A stretch of DNA of 24,506 nt from an uncultured Muribaculaceae bacterium (GTDB taxonomy: Bacteria; Bacteroidota; Bacteroidia; Bacteroidales; Muribaculaceae), in the NCBI GenBank assembly GCA_910583795.1, contig CAJTZQ010000055.1:1-24506 (forward strand). The letters are read 5' to 3'. Within the stretch, counting starts at the first letter, position 1. Every line of letters begins with the position of its first letter. This document shows, piece after piece, positions 6,081 through 14,918 of the stretch. The position numbers and the translations under genes are program-made. Below the pieces are notes generated by a model that saw only the letters and a list, made by a program, of their open reading frames with translations, had not been told where the DNA came from and searched no databases.

Positions 6081-8891
6081 ATGACCGACGATATTGAAAT
6101 ACCCGACAACTCACTGAGCGAAGACATCAACACAGATAACAATGACACAATCGACTATGAAGAATCCAATCAGCATGATTCTTCTGCCGATGGTAAGCCT
6201 GTTTTGCAAGACCCCACTGCAAAAAAGACTATTCTTTCAGGGATGTTTCGCAACTGGTATCTGGAGTATGCCAGCTATGTTATTCTGGAACGAGCCGTCC
6301 CACATATTGAAGACGGTCTTAAACCTGTGCAACGACGAATCCTGCACTCTATGCAAACCCTTGATGACGGCAGGTTCAACAAAGTAGCCAACATTGTCGG
6401 CAACACAATGCAATATCACCCGCATGGAGATGCGTCTATTGGTGATGCGCTCGTGCAACTCGGTCAAAAGGAACTGCTTATCGACACCCAGGGAAACTGG
6501 GGAAATATTCTTACAGGAGATTCCGCCGCGGCTCCACGATATATTGAAGCACGTTTGTCGGAATTTGCTCTTGAAACGGTATTCAGCCCGAAAATCACTG
6601 AGTGGACTCCTTCTTACGACGGAAGAAAGAAAGAGCCGGTCACTCTTCCGGTGAAATTCCCGCTCCTTCTTGCCCAAGGTGTGGAAGGTATCGCAGTCGG
6701 TCTGTCATCTAAAATCCTTCCTCACAATTTCAATGAAATCTGTGATGCAGCCATTGCATGCCTTCACAACGAACCATTCAAGCTGATCCCAGATTTCCAG
6801 ACCGGCGGTTTGCTTGATGCATCCCGCTATAACGACGGGGCAAGAGGAGGAAGCATAAAAGTGAGGGCAAAGATTGAAAAAATCGACAACAAAACACTTG
6901 CAATCACAGAACTACCGTTTGGAAAAACCACATCAACCCTAATTTCATCTATATTATCAGCGATGGAAAAGGGTAAAATCAAAATTCGTAAAGTTGATGA
7001 CAACACGGCTGCCACCGCAGAAATTCTTGTTCATCTCATTCCCGGCACCTCATCAGATAAGGCTATCGATGCACTATACGCTTTCACAGATTGTGAAGTG
7101 AGCATCTCGCCCAACTGCTGCGTTATCGTAGACCGTAAACCTCAATTCATGTCGGTAAGCGAGTTGCTTCGCTATTCTGTCAGCCATACCCAAGAATTGC
7201 TCCGCCAAGAATTAGAGATAAAACTTGGTGAGACTAAAGAAACAAGGCTTTACTGCTCGCTTGAAAAAATTTTTATTGAAGAGCGGATATATAAAGACAA
7301 GGAAGTGGAACAAGCTCCTGATATGGACGCAGCGATTGCTCACGTCGACAAACGACTTGAGCCGTATAAACCTTCTTTCTTCCGTGAAGTGACAAGAGAT
7401 GACCTGATCAAATTATGGGAGATCAAAATGGGGAGGATTCTTAAATTCAATACCGATAAGGCAAACCAACGGATTGCTGATCTCGAAAAAGACATCGAGC
7501 GCCTTCAGTTTGATCTGGATCACATCGTCGACTACACATCAGCGTGGTATCATCATCTCAAGGAGAAATATGGCGAGTCTTTCCCAAGGCGCACCGTGCT
7601 TCGGGGATTCGATTCAATAGAGGCAGCAAAAGTGGCGGAAGCAAACAAACGTCTGTATTACGACAAAACCGGCGGTTTCCTCGGAACAGCTCTTAAAGAC
7701 AATGATTTCCTATTTACATGCTCCGATATCGACGACATACTCATTATATATCGCGACGGAACGTATAAACTTGTAAAAGTGCAAGATAAATTATACGTCG
7801 GGAAAAAGATCATACATATAGGTTTGTTTAAAAAGGGAGACAAGCGCACAATCTATAATGTGATCTATCGCCACGGCAAACCGGGAACCACAGATGAAGA
7901 TGGCAAATTTATGGGATACGCCTATAAGAAACGATTCTTTATCACCGGACTTACCCGTGAGAAGGAATACAATCTGACAAAAGGAGCTCCGGGGTCGAGA
8001 GTTGAATGGCTCACATGCAATGCCAATGGCGAAGCTGAAGTTGTAAAAGTTTCTCTCAAAGACGAACCAAACGAGACAGGTCGCAGACCCAGAGCTAAGG
8101 AAGTAATGGTCAATTTCGCCGACCTTGACATAAAAGGTAAAGAATCGCTTGGAAATCTTGTAACCAAATATCAGGTTGACGATGTGAAACTTGTCGAGAA
8201 AGGCACAAGCACCCTTGGAGGCAGAGAAGTATGGTTTGACAGAGATGTATTAAGATTGAATTATGACGGACGTGGTGAAAGTCTCGGCGTCTTTCAGGGA
8301 GATGACCTCGTGCTTGTGATCACAAAAGACGGGGAATATTTCACATCTTCGTTTGCAGACTCCAACCATTATGACGACAATATCCTAAAGATTGAAAAAT
8401 TCGATCCCCATAAAGTCTGGACTCTTGCTCTGCATGACTCTTCATTAGGTTTCCCTTACCTGAAAAGATTTGTATTCGAACCTTCTGCAAAACCACAGCG
8501 ATTCGTCGGATCTGAGCCAGAATCTAAAATTATCCTTCTCACAGACACTGCTTACCCTCGCCTGGAAGTAACATTCGGTGGCGCCGACTCTATAAGACCT
8601 TCGATCGAAATAGATGCCGAAGAATTTATTGCAGTAAAAGGATTCAAAGCTAAAGGGAAAAGGATATCCACATTTACAATAGACACCGTCACTGAACTTG
8701 AGCCGGTTCGCTTCCCGGAAATACCGGAACCGGAGCATCATGAAGCCGAAGCCACTCAAATTGAAGAGTCTGATCAAGACGGGCAAAACTTGAAACAATC
8801 CCCCAAAGTGGTTCAAGGCGATCTCTTTGCATTTGATGAGAACGATCAAGACAATAAAGACAGTTCTTTTATCAAACAACAAAATGATTAA
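6081..8891 (+). CDS. parC: DNA topoisomerase IV subunit A (ParC-like type IIA topoisomerase)
   Basis: Breaks and rejoins duplex DNA together with the ATPase subunit ParE, for chromosome decatenation. From 6081 it is 936 residues; an in-frame ATG at 6027 lies upstream of the predicted transcription start. The first ~50 residues are acidic and poorly conserved. The winged-helix/tower region begins with LEYASYVILERAVPHIEDGLKPVQRRILHSM. The quinolone-region motif is HPHGDASIGDAL (Asp122 keeps the acidic position, but Ala118 replaces the usual Ser). The catalytic tyrosine is Tyr154 in AAAPRYIEARLSEFA. A coiled-coil segment (about 455-500) precedes a C-terminal beta-pinwheel. I see no clear GyrA box, which fits topoisomerase IV over gyrase. 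The C-terminal ~60 residues are acidic and low in complexity. The next gene overlaps its end by eight bases. Confidence 0.93.
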   Translation: MTDDIEIPDNSLSEDINTDNNDTIDYEESNQHDSSADGKPVLQDPTAKKTILSGMFRNWYLEYASYVILERAVPHIEDGLKPVQRRILHSMQTLDDGRFNKVANIVGNTMQYHPHGDASIGDALVQLGQKELLIDTQGNWGNILTGDSAAAPRYIEARLSEFALETVFSPKITEWTPSYDGRKKEPVTLPVKFPLLLAQGVEGIAVGLSSKILPHNFNEICDAAIACLHNEPFKLIPDFQTGGLLDASRYNDGARGGSIKVRAKIEKIDNKTLAITELPFGKTTSTLISSILSAMEKGKIKIRKVDDNTAATAEILVHLIPGTSSDKAIDALYAFTDCEVSISPNCCVIVDRKPQFMSVSELLRYSVSHTQELLRQELEIKLGETKETRLYCSLEKIFIEERIYKDKEVEQAPDMDAAIAHVDKRLEPYKPSFFREVTRDDLIKLWEIKMGRILKFNTDKANQRIADLEKDIERLQFDLDHIVDYTSAWYHHLKEKYGESFPRRTVLRGFDSIEAAKVAEANKRLYYDKTGGFLGTALKDNDFLFTCSDIDDILIIYRDGTYKLVKVQDKLYVGKKIIHIGLFKKGDKRTIYNVIYRHGKPGTTDEDGKFMGYAYKKRFFITGLTREKEYNLTKGAPGSRVEWLTCNANGEAEVVKVSLKDEPNETGRRPRAKEVMVNFADLDIKGKESLGNLVTKYQVDDVKLVEKGTSTLGGREVWFDRDVLRLNYDGRGESLGVFQGDDLVLVITKDGEYFTSSFADSNHYDDNILKIEKFDPHKVWTLALHDSSLGFPYLKRFVFEPSAKPQRFVGSEPESKIILLTDTAYPRLEVTFGGADSIRPSIEIDAEEFIAVKGFKAKGKRISTFTIDTVTELEPVRFPEIPEPEHHEAEATQIEESDQDGQNLKQSPKVVQGDLFAFDENDQDNKDSSFIKQQND

Positions 8892-9771
8892 TTATCAAAA
8901 GCATATCTCCATATTGATAATGGTAATCCTGATTACCGTATGTCCTTGCGGAGTTTTTTCTCAAAATGCAAACGACAGTTTGCATGAAAACCGATCTTTC
9001 ACCTCACGTCCGGTCACAGGTTACTATTCCTTAGAGATTGGCGGCAAAAGTGTGCTTGCCACATATCTTTCTCCACTAAAATATCAGGGCACTTCCTACG
9101 GACTTTCTGGGCAATGGAGCAAAGCGATGCCATTTAATCCCCGTCATGTTATAATGCATTTCGATGCAAGCGCCGCTTTCGATAATCTTTGGAATCCTGC
9201 CGGAACAGCAAGGATGATCGGATTGAATGCCGGCTTTAAATGGGGAATGTCATGGAGATCCGATCTTCCGGCAAAAATTCAATTCACAGCCGGCGGCACA
9301 ATCGATATTGATGGAGGTGCATATTATCTTCTTAGGAATGGCAATAATCCCGTACAGGCAATGGCTTCCGCGGCATTGTCGGCACGAGCATCCCTGAGCC
9401 GTCCTTTCAAAATCGGCAACTTTGATTTTTTATTGACTGATGTGGCAAGTCTTCCTTCCCTTAGTGCATTCTTCTGTCCAGATTATGGCGAGACATATTA
9501 TGAAATATACCTTGGCAATCATTCAGGACTGGCACATACGGGATGGTGGGGGAACAATTTTCGTATTGATAATCTTTTGTCTCTGACTATTGATTTCGGA
9601 AGAACTGCCGCAATGATCGGATATCGCTTCAAAGCTGACACTCAATGGGCAAACAATCTCAACACAAAAATATTCACCCATTCATTTGTGATAGGCATCG
9701 TTCCCGGAGGGATCGGTCTTAAAAAGAAAAAAGAGAGGAAACCTTCCGAAACTATCTATTCTATATACTGA
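8884..9771 (+). CDS. DUF3316-like secreted protein
   Basis: A 295-residue protein starting at the ATG at 8884, inside the last codons of the parC-like gene (ATGATTAA overlap); the longer frame from 8827 lies entirely within parC and is rejected. Residues 1 to about 25 are a signal peptide (ISILIMVILITVCPCGVFSQ). The mature part alternates strand-like amphipathic segments rich in Gly and aromatics (YYSLEIGGKSVLATYLSPL, GLNAGFKWGMSW, FTAGGTIDIDGGAYYLL, SFVIGIVPGGIGL), which suggests an outer-membrane or surface beta-barrel. I recognise the pattern as DUF3316, a Bacteroidota family of unknown function. It may be translationally coupled to the upstream gene and is followed one base later by the S41 peptidase. 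No function is assigned. Confidence 0.82.
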   Translation: MINYQKHISILIMVILITVCPCGVFSQNANDSLHENRSFTSRPVTGYYSLEIGGKSVLATYLSPLKYQGTSYGLSGQWSKAMPFNPRHVIMHFDASAAFDNLWNPAGTARMIGLNAGFKWGMSWRSDLPAKIQFTAGGTIDIDGGAYYLLRNGNNPVQAMASAALSARASLSRPFKIGNFDFLLTDVASLPSLSAFFCPDYGETYYEIYLGNHSGLAHTGWWGNNFRIDNLLSLTIDFGRTAAMIGYRFKADTQWANNLNTKIFTHSFVIGIVPGGIGLKKKKERKPSETIYSIY

Positions 9772-9772
9772 C

Positions 9773-10816
9773 ATGAAACATAATGCCATCATAATATTTC
9801 TCACGCTCCTTCTCTCAGGTTCCCTTTCATCGTGCCACGACGAACCGGAATATAAAGACGACATCTATGGGAATTTCGATGCCCTATGGAACATAATAGA
9901 CCAACGGTATTGCTTCTTTAAAGAAAAAGACATCGACTGGAATGAGATAGGGAAAAAATATCGTGACCAGATCACAGAGGAAACAAATTCGATAGAACTC
10001 TTTTTCATATGTGCCGCTATGCTCGACGAACTGAAAGACGGTCACGTCAATCTATCCTCCCGCTACAACACAAGCTACTATCGCAAATGGTGGAGCGATT
10101 ATCCCCAAGATTTCAGCATGCGCACGCTTGAAGAAAACTATCTCGAATTCAACTGGCTGACAACAAGCGGCATCATGTATAAGCAACTGCCGGGAGAAAT
10201 CGCCTATATGTACTACCCCTCTTTCTCTTATATAATAAGCGAGACTTCTCTCGATTATATTCTTGCAATCCTACAAAAAAGCCGTGGTCTCATAATAGAT
10301 ATCCGCGACAATGGAGGAGGAGCGCTTACCAACATAAAAACGCTTGTGGGCAGACTGATAAATGAGAAAATGACAGCGGGATATATCCAACACAAGACAG
10401 GACCGGGACATAATGATTTTTCAGACCCCTATCCTATCGAATACGAACCTGCACCTTCAGGACGCGTAAAGTGGACCGGACCCGTTGTGCTTCTAACCAA
10501 CAGGTCTTGCTTTTCCGCTGCTAATGATTTCACATCTGTGATGAAACAACTTCCAAATGTCACGGTCGTAGGGGCAAGGACAGGAGGAGGAGGAGGATTG
10601 CCATTCTCTTCTGAGCTTCCAAACGGATGGGCGGTAAGATTTTCAGCATGTCCTCTCCTCGACGCTTCCATGCAGTGCACTGAATTCGGAATTGATCCCG
10701 ATGAAGGATGTGAAGTCCATTCACTTGAATCTGACTTGGCGGCAGGGAAAGATGCTATTCTTGATTTTGCAATAAATCTTTTGAAAGATCTCCCACTCCC
10801 GGAAGAAAAGGAATGA
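9773..10816 (+). CDS. S41 family peptidase, lipoprotein
   Basis: A 347-residue exported protease of the C-terminal processing/tricorn-core superfamily. The signal ends in lipobox SLSSC, with Cys21 as the lipidation site. Residues about 30-110 form the N-terminal helical part and include LKDGHV (88-92), whose His is typical of tricorn-like S41 members. The peptidase core has RGLIIDIRDNGGGAL (171-185) and the nucleophile region TNRSCFSAAND, with Ser248 as the probable catalytic Ser. VVGARTGGGGGLPFSSELPNG follows. I see no PDZ domain between the N-terminal part and the core, so substrate recognition differs from CtpA. It starts one base after the DUF3316-like stop, so the two are likely co-transcribed. 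Its substrates are unknown. Confidence 0.9.
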   Translation: MKHNAIIIFLTLLLSGSLSSCHDEPEYKDDIYGNFDALWNIIDQRYCFFKEKDIDWNEIGKKYRDQITEETNSIELFFICAAMLDELKDGHVNLSSRYNTSYYRKWWSDYPQDFSMRTLEENYLEFNWLTTSGIMYKQLPGEIAYMYYPSFSYIISETSLDYILAILQKSRGLIIDIRDNGGGALTNIKTLVGRLINEKMTAGYIQHKTGPGHNDFSDPYPIEYEPAPSGRVKWTGPVVLLTNRSCFSAANDFTSVMKQLPNVTVVGARTGGGGGLPFSSELPNGWAVRFSACPLLDASMQCTEFGIDPDEGCEVHSLESDLAAGKDAILDFAINLLKDLPLPEEKE

Positions 10817-10822
10817 CCGTTA

Positions 10823-11056
10823 CTAAGATGCATAGCTGAGCACTGTCGGGCTCTCGACGTCTACGCCATATTCATTGGCAAAACGCAGAATCGCTCTTGC
10901 AAGCTTTGGTTTCAACTCCTCAGGGCAATAACGGAAATATGCCTCGGCGGCACGCACGTGTGCTGCATCCGGCATAGGATACTCTCTTCTTTCTGGAAGC
11001 CCGAAAACACTATCGGGAAGTTCTTTTTTCTCCTCATAACTAAGTTTATCATCCAT
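10823..11056 (-). CDS. Small DUF6582-like protein
   Basis: A 77-residue soluble protein without signal or membrane segment. The segment FGLPERREYPMPDAAHVRAAEAYFRYCPEELKPKLARAILRFANEYGV (about 18-65) resembles DUF6582-type domains, known from phage and chromosomal proteins, where a Pro-rich 'LPxxRxYPxxDxxHxxxA' stretch precedes two helices. It is convergent with the S41 peptidase gene, six bases apart, with no terminator hairpin seen between the stops. No promoter of consensus type was found in the 131-base spacer to manA. Function is unknown, and the family call comes from pattern memory. Confidence 0.65.
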   Translation of the reverse strand: MDDKLSYEEKKELPDSVFGLPERREYPMPDAAHVRAAEAYFRYCPEELKPKLARAILRFANEYGVDVESPTVLSYAS

Positions 11057-11187
11057 AATATTTAATATTTATAAAATACAGTTTAATATAATAACGTTTT
11101 AAAGGAGAATCAGGATTAATAGTTCACAATAAATCCCTTTATTTTGAACCGCCTGTTATCCTTTAAATTATTTAAAACAAATTCAAA

Positions 11188-12150
11188 ATGTGGACTTTCA
11201 ATCCAATTTTCAAAACAATCATCTGGGGCGGTGAAAAAATCGCCCCGTTCAAAGGTATCAAGACAGAACAGACTTCAATAGGTGAAAGTTGGGAGATATC
11301 CGGGGTGGAAGGCTCTGAGTCTGTTGTTGCTGACGGAGCTGACGCTGGACTTACCCTTACTCAACTTTTGGAACGTTACGGAGCCAAGTTGCTTGGAGAA
11401 AAGAACTACCGGAAGTATGGCAACACTTTTCCGTTGCTAATCAAGTTTATCGATGCATGCCAGGATCTTTCCGTACAGGTGCACCCCACAGATGAACTTG
11501 CAAGGGAAAGAGGAGCTAAATTCGGCAAGACCGAGATGTGGTATGTCCTTGGAGCCGAGAACGGAGCTCGTCTTGCAAATGGCTTCAACCGTAAGGTGAA
11601 CCCTGCTGAATATGAAAAGCTTGTTGAAACCGGCGAAATCATGGACGTGCTTAATTTCAACAATATTAAACCCGGCGACACTTTTTTCATTCCTGCAGGC
11701 CGCGTACATGCCATCGGGAAGGGGGCATTTGTAGCTGAAATACAGGAGACATCCGACATTACATACCGTCTTTATGACTATAAGCGCAAAGATAAAGACG
11801 GAAATGAACGTCAACTCCATACTAAGGAAGCTTTCGAAGCAATCAATTTTGACGACACAGAAGGGAAACCGGTAGAATACAACATGATTCGTGACATTCC
11901 TGTGAATCTTGTCACAACTCCGTTTTTCACGACCAATGTTTGGCAGATTGATCATGAGGTGATGCGCGACTATTCTGAATGGGACACTTTCGTGGCAATA
12001 ATCTGCACAAAAGGAAGCGCCACCATCACAACCGACACTGACAGCAAACACGTAAAGGAAGGTATGTCAATTCTCATACCTGCGTCATGCAAAAAACTCA
12101 CAATTGTGCCGGATAAAGTTTTCGAAGCTCTCGAAACCTATATAAAATAA
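11188..12150 (+). CDS. manA: Mannose-6-phosphate isomerase, class I (type I PMI)
   Basis: Interconverts mannose-6-phosphate and fructose-6-phosphate, feeding GDP-mannose/fucose synthesis or mannose use; cytoplasmic, zinc-dependent. It is 320 residues, the short form common in Bacteroidota and Firmicutes. The zinc ligands of the cupin are visible: Gln97 and His99 in SVQVHPTD, Glu116 in GKTEMWYV, and His174 in PAGRVHAIG. ETSDITYRLYDYKRKD follows, including the catalytic-site Arg motif. The remaining C-terminal ~100 residues are a second cupin-like half. It is transcribed alone: the small gene upstream diverges and aspS begins 160 bases downstream with its own promoter. No consensus promoter is clear; a near match (TATTTTG) lies about 40 bases before the start. 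Confidence 0.93.
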   Translation: MWTFNPIFKTIIWGGEKIAPFKGIKTEQTSIGESWEISGVEGSESVVADGADAGLTLTQLLERYGAKLLGEKNYRKYGNTFPLLIKFIDACQDLSVQVHPTDELARERGAKFGKTEMWYVLGAENGARLANGFNRKVNPAEYEKLVETGEIMDVLNFNNIKPGDTFFIPAGRVHAIGKGAFVAEIQETSDITYRLYDYKRKDKDGNERQLHTKEAFEAINFDDTEGKPVEYNMIRDIPVNLVTTPFFTTNVWQIDHEVMRDYSEWDTFVAIICTKGSATITTDTDSKHVKEGMSILIPASCKKLTIVPDKVFEALETYIK

Positions 12151-12204
12151 GGGGCAATCCGGATTTTTTTCATCCAAAGAGGTGGAAATACGCAAATTTC
12201 TATG

Positions 12205-12212
12205 TAAATTTG
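12205..12212 (+). promoter_or_regulatory. Probable aspS -7 promoter box
   Basis: TAAATTTG is an exact TAnnTTTG match. No good TTTG is present 19-20 bases upstream, so this rests on the -7 box alone. It gives a leader of about 90 bases before the aspS ATG. Confidence 0.5.
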
Positions 12213-12213
12213 C

Positions 12214-12283
12214 ACGTTTAAACCGACCTACAGGCGGCTGCACATCGTATGCAGCTGCCCAAACGTCGCTAACAACGTTTAAA
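12214..12283 (+). other. Structured aspS leader candidate
   Basis: A hairpin of 10 bp with one G-U pair (12233-12242 with 12250-12259) is followed by a second, weaker one (AAACGT 12261-12266 with ACGTTT 12275-12280). The same AAACGT could instead pair with ACGTTT at 12214-12219. The nonamer ACGTTTAAA occurs at both 12214-12222 and 12275-12283. This may be an attenuator-like switch or a coincidence of AT-rich DNA. Confidence 0.35.
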
Positions 12284-12310
12284 TAGATCTCAATTTATTC
12301 AATATCCGAT

Positions 12311-14077
12311 ATGTATAGAGACAAGACATGCGGTGAATTGCGCCTATCCGATGCAGGCAAAAAAGTTACAATCGCAGGATGGGTTCAGCGCAGCCGTAAG
12401 ATGGGAGGAATGACTTTCGTAGATGTCAGAGACCGATATGGTATAACTCAAGCCGTATTCAACACAAGCGAGAACCCTGACGAGAACGCTCTTTTTGAAG
12501 CATCCAATGCCTTGGGACGCGAATATGTGGTTCAGATTTCTGGCATAGTGGCTGAACGCACAAGCAAAAACAAGAATATACCCACCGGTGATATCGAAAT
12601 CATTGCAGACAATCTGAAAGTGCTTAACAAGAGCGAGGTGCCACCGTTCACCATTGAAGACAATACCGACGGCGGCGATGATCTGCGCATGAAATATCGC
12701 TATCTTGACCTGCGCCGTTCTTGCGTTAAGAAAAATCTCGAGCTTCGCCATAAAATGGCTTTTGAGATCCGCCGTTATCTTGACTCTAAAGGATTTCTTG
12801 AAATTGAGACTCCTATTCTCGTAAAATCCACCCCTGAAGGAGCCCGTGACTTTGTAGTGCCCTCAAGAATGAATCCGGGGGAATTTTACGCGCTTCCTCA
12901 AAGTCCACAGCTTTTCAAACAGCTCCTTATGGTCAGCGGCTACGACCGCTATTTCCAGATAGCAAAATGTTTCCGCGATGAAGACCTTCGCGCAGACCGT
13001 CAGCCTGAGTTCACTCAGATAGACTGCGAAATGAGCTTCGTTGAACAGGAAGATGTCATTGAAATGTTTGAAGGTCTTGTAAAACATATCTTCAAATATG
13101 TGAAAGACTTAGATTTCACAGACCCATTCCCTCGAATGACTTGGGCAGATGCCATGAAATATTATGGCAGCGACAAACCCGATATCCGGTTTGGAATGAA
13201 GTTTGTGGAACTGACCGACCTTGTTAAAGGGAAAGGATTTTCTGTTGTCGATGATGCCGAACTGACCGTAGGCATAGTCGCTCCCGGTTGTGCAGGCTAC
13301 ACACGCAAACAGATTGACGAACTCACAGAATTTGTAAAACGTCCTCAGGTAGGCGCAAAGGGTCTGATGTGGGTCAAGGTGGAGCCTGACGGTTCTTTCA
13401 AAAGCTCCGTAGGGAAATTCTTCTCAAATGAAGATCTTCAGAATTGGGTTGAAAGGATGGATGCAAAACCTGGAGATTTAATTCTCGTGATGAGCGGCGA
13501 CGCCATGAAGACCCGCAAACAACTTTGTGAGCTTCGTCTTGAGCTTGGCAACCGTCTCGGGCTGCGTGATAAAAATGTATTTGCGCCACTTTGGGTGATA
13601 GATTTCCCGCTTTTCGAATGGGACGATGAAACTCAAAGATATTATGCGATGCATCATCCCTTCACTTCTCCGAATCCTGATGATATCGACAAGCTTCGCA
13701 CAGACACTGGAAACGTGCGTGCCACGGCATACGACATCGTGGTAAACGGCACTGAGTTGGGAGGTGGTTCAATACGTATTCATGAGGCAGCTCTTCAAGA
13801 TGAAATGTTTGAACTTCTCGGATTCACACCAGAAAGAGCACAGGAACAATTTGGATTCCTTATGAATGCATTCAAATATGGCGCTCCCCCTCATGGAGGT
13901 CTCGCTCTTGGCTTCGACAGATTTGTGTCAATTCTCGCCGGGCTTGACACAATCCGCGACGTTATTGCATTCCCCAAAAACAACTCCGGCAGAGACGTTA
14001 TGAACGAATCACCGTCTCCTATAGATAAGGCTCAGCTCGACGAATTGCAGCTTGAACTTAAGCCGGCAAAAAATTGA
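12311..14077 (+). CDS. aspS: Aspartyl-tRNA synthetase
   Basis: Charges tRNA-Asp with aspartate using ATP; cytoplasmic class IIb synthetase. At 588 residues it has the bacterial length. The N-terminal OB-fold anticodon-binding domain (about 1-110) contains VTIAGWVQRSRKMGGMTFVDVRDRYG. The catalytic core follows, with RYLDLRR, the flipping-loop area GARDFVVPSRMNPGEFYALPQSPQ, and motif 2 QIAKCFRDEDLRADRQPEFTQID. The bacterial GAD insertion lies at about 295-415, and motif 3 is GGLALGFDRFVSILAG near the C-terminus. Whether it also charges tRNA-Asn (a non-discriminating enzyme) cannot be told without knowing if asnS and gatCAB are present. It precedes the Nif3-like gene by 40 bases and may be co-transcribed with it. 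Confidence 0.97.
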   Translation: MYRDKTCGELRLSDAGKKVTIAGWVQRSRKMGGMTFVDVRDRYGITQAVFNTSENPDENALFEASNALGREYVVQISGIVAERTSKNKNIPTGDIEIIADNLKVLNKSEVPPFTIEDNTDGGDDLRMKYRYLDLRRSCVKKNLELRHKMAFEIRRYLDSKGFLEIETPILVKSTPEGARDFVVPSRMNPGEFYALPQSPQLFKQLLMVSGYDRYFQIAKCFRDEDLRADRQPEFTQIDCEMSFVEQEDVIEMFEGLVKHIFKYVKDLDFTDPFPRMTWADAMKYYGSDKPDIRFGMKFVELTDLVKGKGFSVVDDAELTVGIVAPGCAGYTRKQIDELTEFVKRPQVGAKGLMWVKVEPDGSFKSSVGKFFSNEDLQNWVERMDAKPGDLILVMSGDAMKTRKQLCELRLELGNRLGLRDKNVFAPLWVIDFPLFEWDDETQRYYAMHHPFTSPNPDDIDKLRTDTGNVRATAYDIVVNGTELGGGSIRIHEAALQDEMFELLGFTPERAQEQFGFLMNAFKYGAPPHGGLALGFDRFVSILAGLDTIRDVIAFPKNNSGRDVMNESPSPIDKAQLDELQLELKPAKN

Positions 14078-14117
14078 TAACTCCTCCATCCTTTCCCTCG
14101 AAGTGAACAAAACTAAT

Positions 14118-14903
14118 ATGCTAAAGGTTAAAGACATCGCCACGGTTATAGAATCATTTGCACCCAAACGGCTGCAGGAATCCTATGACAATGCAGGGCT
14201 TCAGGTAGGCGACCCCGAAATGGAAGTCTCCGCCGCTCTGTTGTGTCTCGATGTTACTGAAGATGTGCTCCGCGAAGCGCTCGAACGGCATTGCAATTTG
14301 ATTGTTTCCCATCACCCTCTATTATTCAAAGGATTGAAAGAGGTGACAGGAAGAACAGCTACGGAACGCATTGTTATAACTGCAATAAAGGAAAACCTCG
14401 CCATTTATTCGGCACACACCAACCTGGACTCCGCATGGGAAGGCGTAAGCCATGAGATAGCCCATGCTCTTAACATGCGAGATCTTCGGGTTCTCAAGCC
14501 CCGGGATGGTGAAGAGTCTGTAGGTCTCGGTGTGATAGGTGAATTGCAACCCACTCCCAAAATAGAATTTCTACGCAAACTGAAAGAAGCGTTTAAGGTG
14601 AAGAGCCTGCGTTTCTCGTCTCAAAGTCCTCAGTTGGTAGTCAGAAAAGTAGCTGTTTGTGGGGGTTCGGGAGCTTCGCTTATTCAGGCGGCTATAGATG
14701 CGAAAGCCGATATAATAATCACCGGTGATGTGAAATATCATGATTTCACGACTTATGGTCTCGACATTATAATCGCAGATATCGGTCATTATGAAAGCGA
14801 AATATGCACAAAAAAGATATTCTCGAAAATAATACGGGAAAAATATCCTGATTTTGTCACATATTTCGCTGAAAGCGAGACCAATCCTATTAATTATATG
14901 TAA
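14118..14903 (+). CDS. Nif3-like dinuclear metal-binding protein
   Basis: A 261-residue member of the Nif3/YbgI/DUF34 family of toroidal hexamers with a two-metal site. The start at 14118 (MLKVKDIATVIESFAP) fits the family; the open frame from 14052 overlaps aspS and adds an unlikely extension. Metal-site residues are visible: HH in LIVSHHPLLFKG (His65 and His66), His100 and Asp104 in YSAHTNLDSAWEG, and a C-terminal IADIGHYESE motif (His224, Glu228). This is the short form, without the PII-like insert domain (residues ~130-240) found in the ~370-residue members. It has been linked to GTP cyclohydrolase-like and nucleotide-metabolising roles, but the reaction is not established. It is followed by the zinc-ribbon gene 15 bases later, a pairing found in many phyla. 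Confidence 0.92.
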   Translation: MLKVKDIATVIESFAPKRLQESYDNAGLQVGDPEMEVSAALLCLDVTEDVLREALERHCNLIVSHHPLLFKGLKEVTGRTATERIVITAIKENLAIYSAHTNLDSAWEGVSHEIAHALNMRDLRVLKPRDGEESVGLGVIGELQPTPKIEFLRKLKEAFKVKSLRFSSQSPQLVVRKVAVCGGSGASLIQAAIDAKADIIITGDVKYHDFTTYGLDIIIADIGHYESEICTKKIFSKIIREKYPDFVTYFAESETNPINYM

Positions 14904-14918
14904 ATCCAATATACGCCT

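Noticed and set aside
8445..8882. 145-codon - strand frame within the parC 3' end
   Set aside because: Antisense shadow of the ParC C-terminal domain with no start context or family resemblance.
11437..12051. 204-codon - strand frame inside manA
   Set aside because: It lies wholly inside a gene with clear PMI motifs; it is a shadow of biased codon use.
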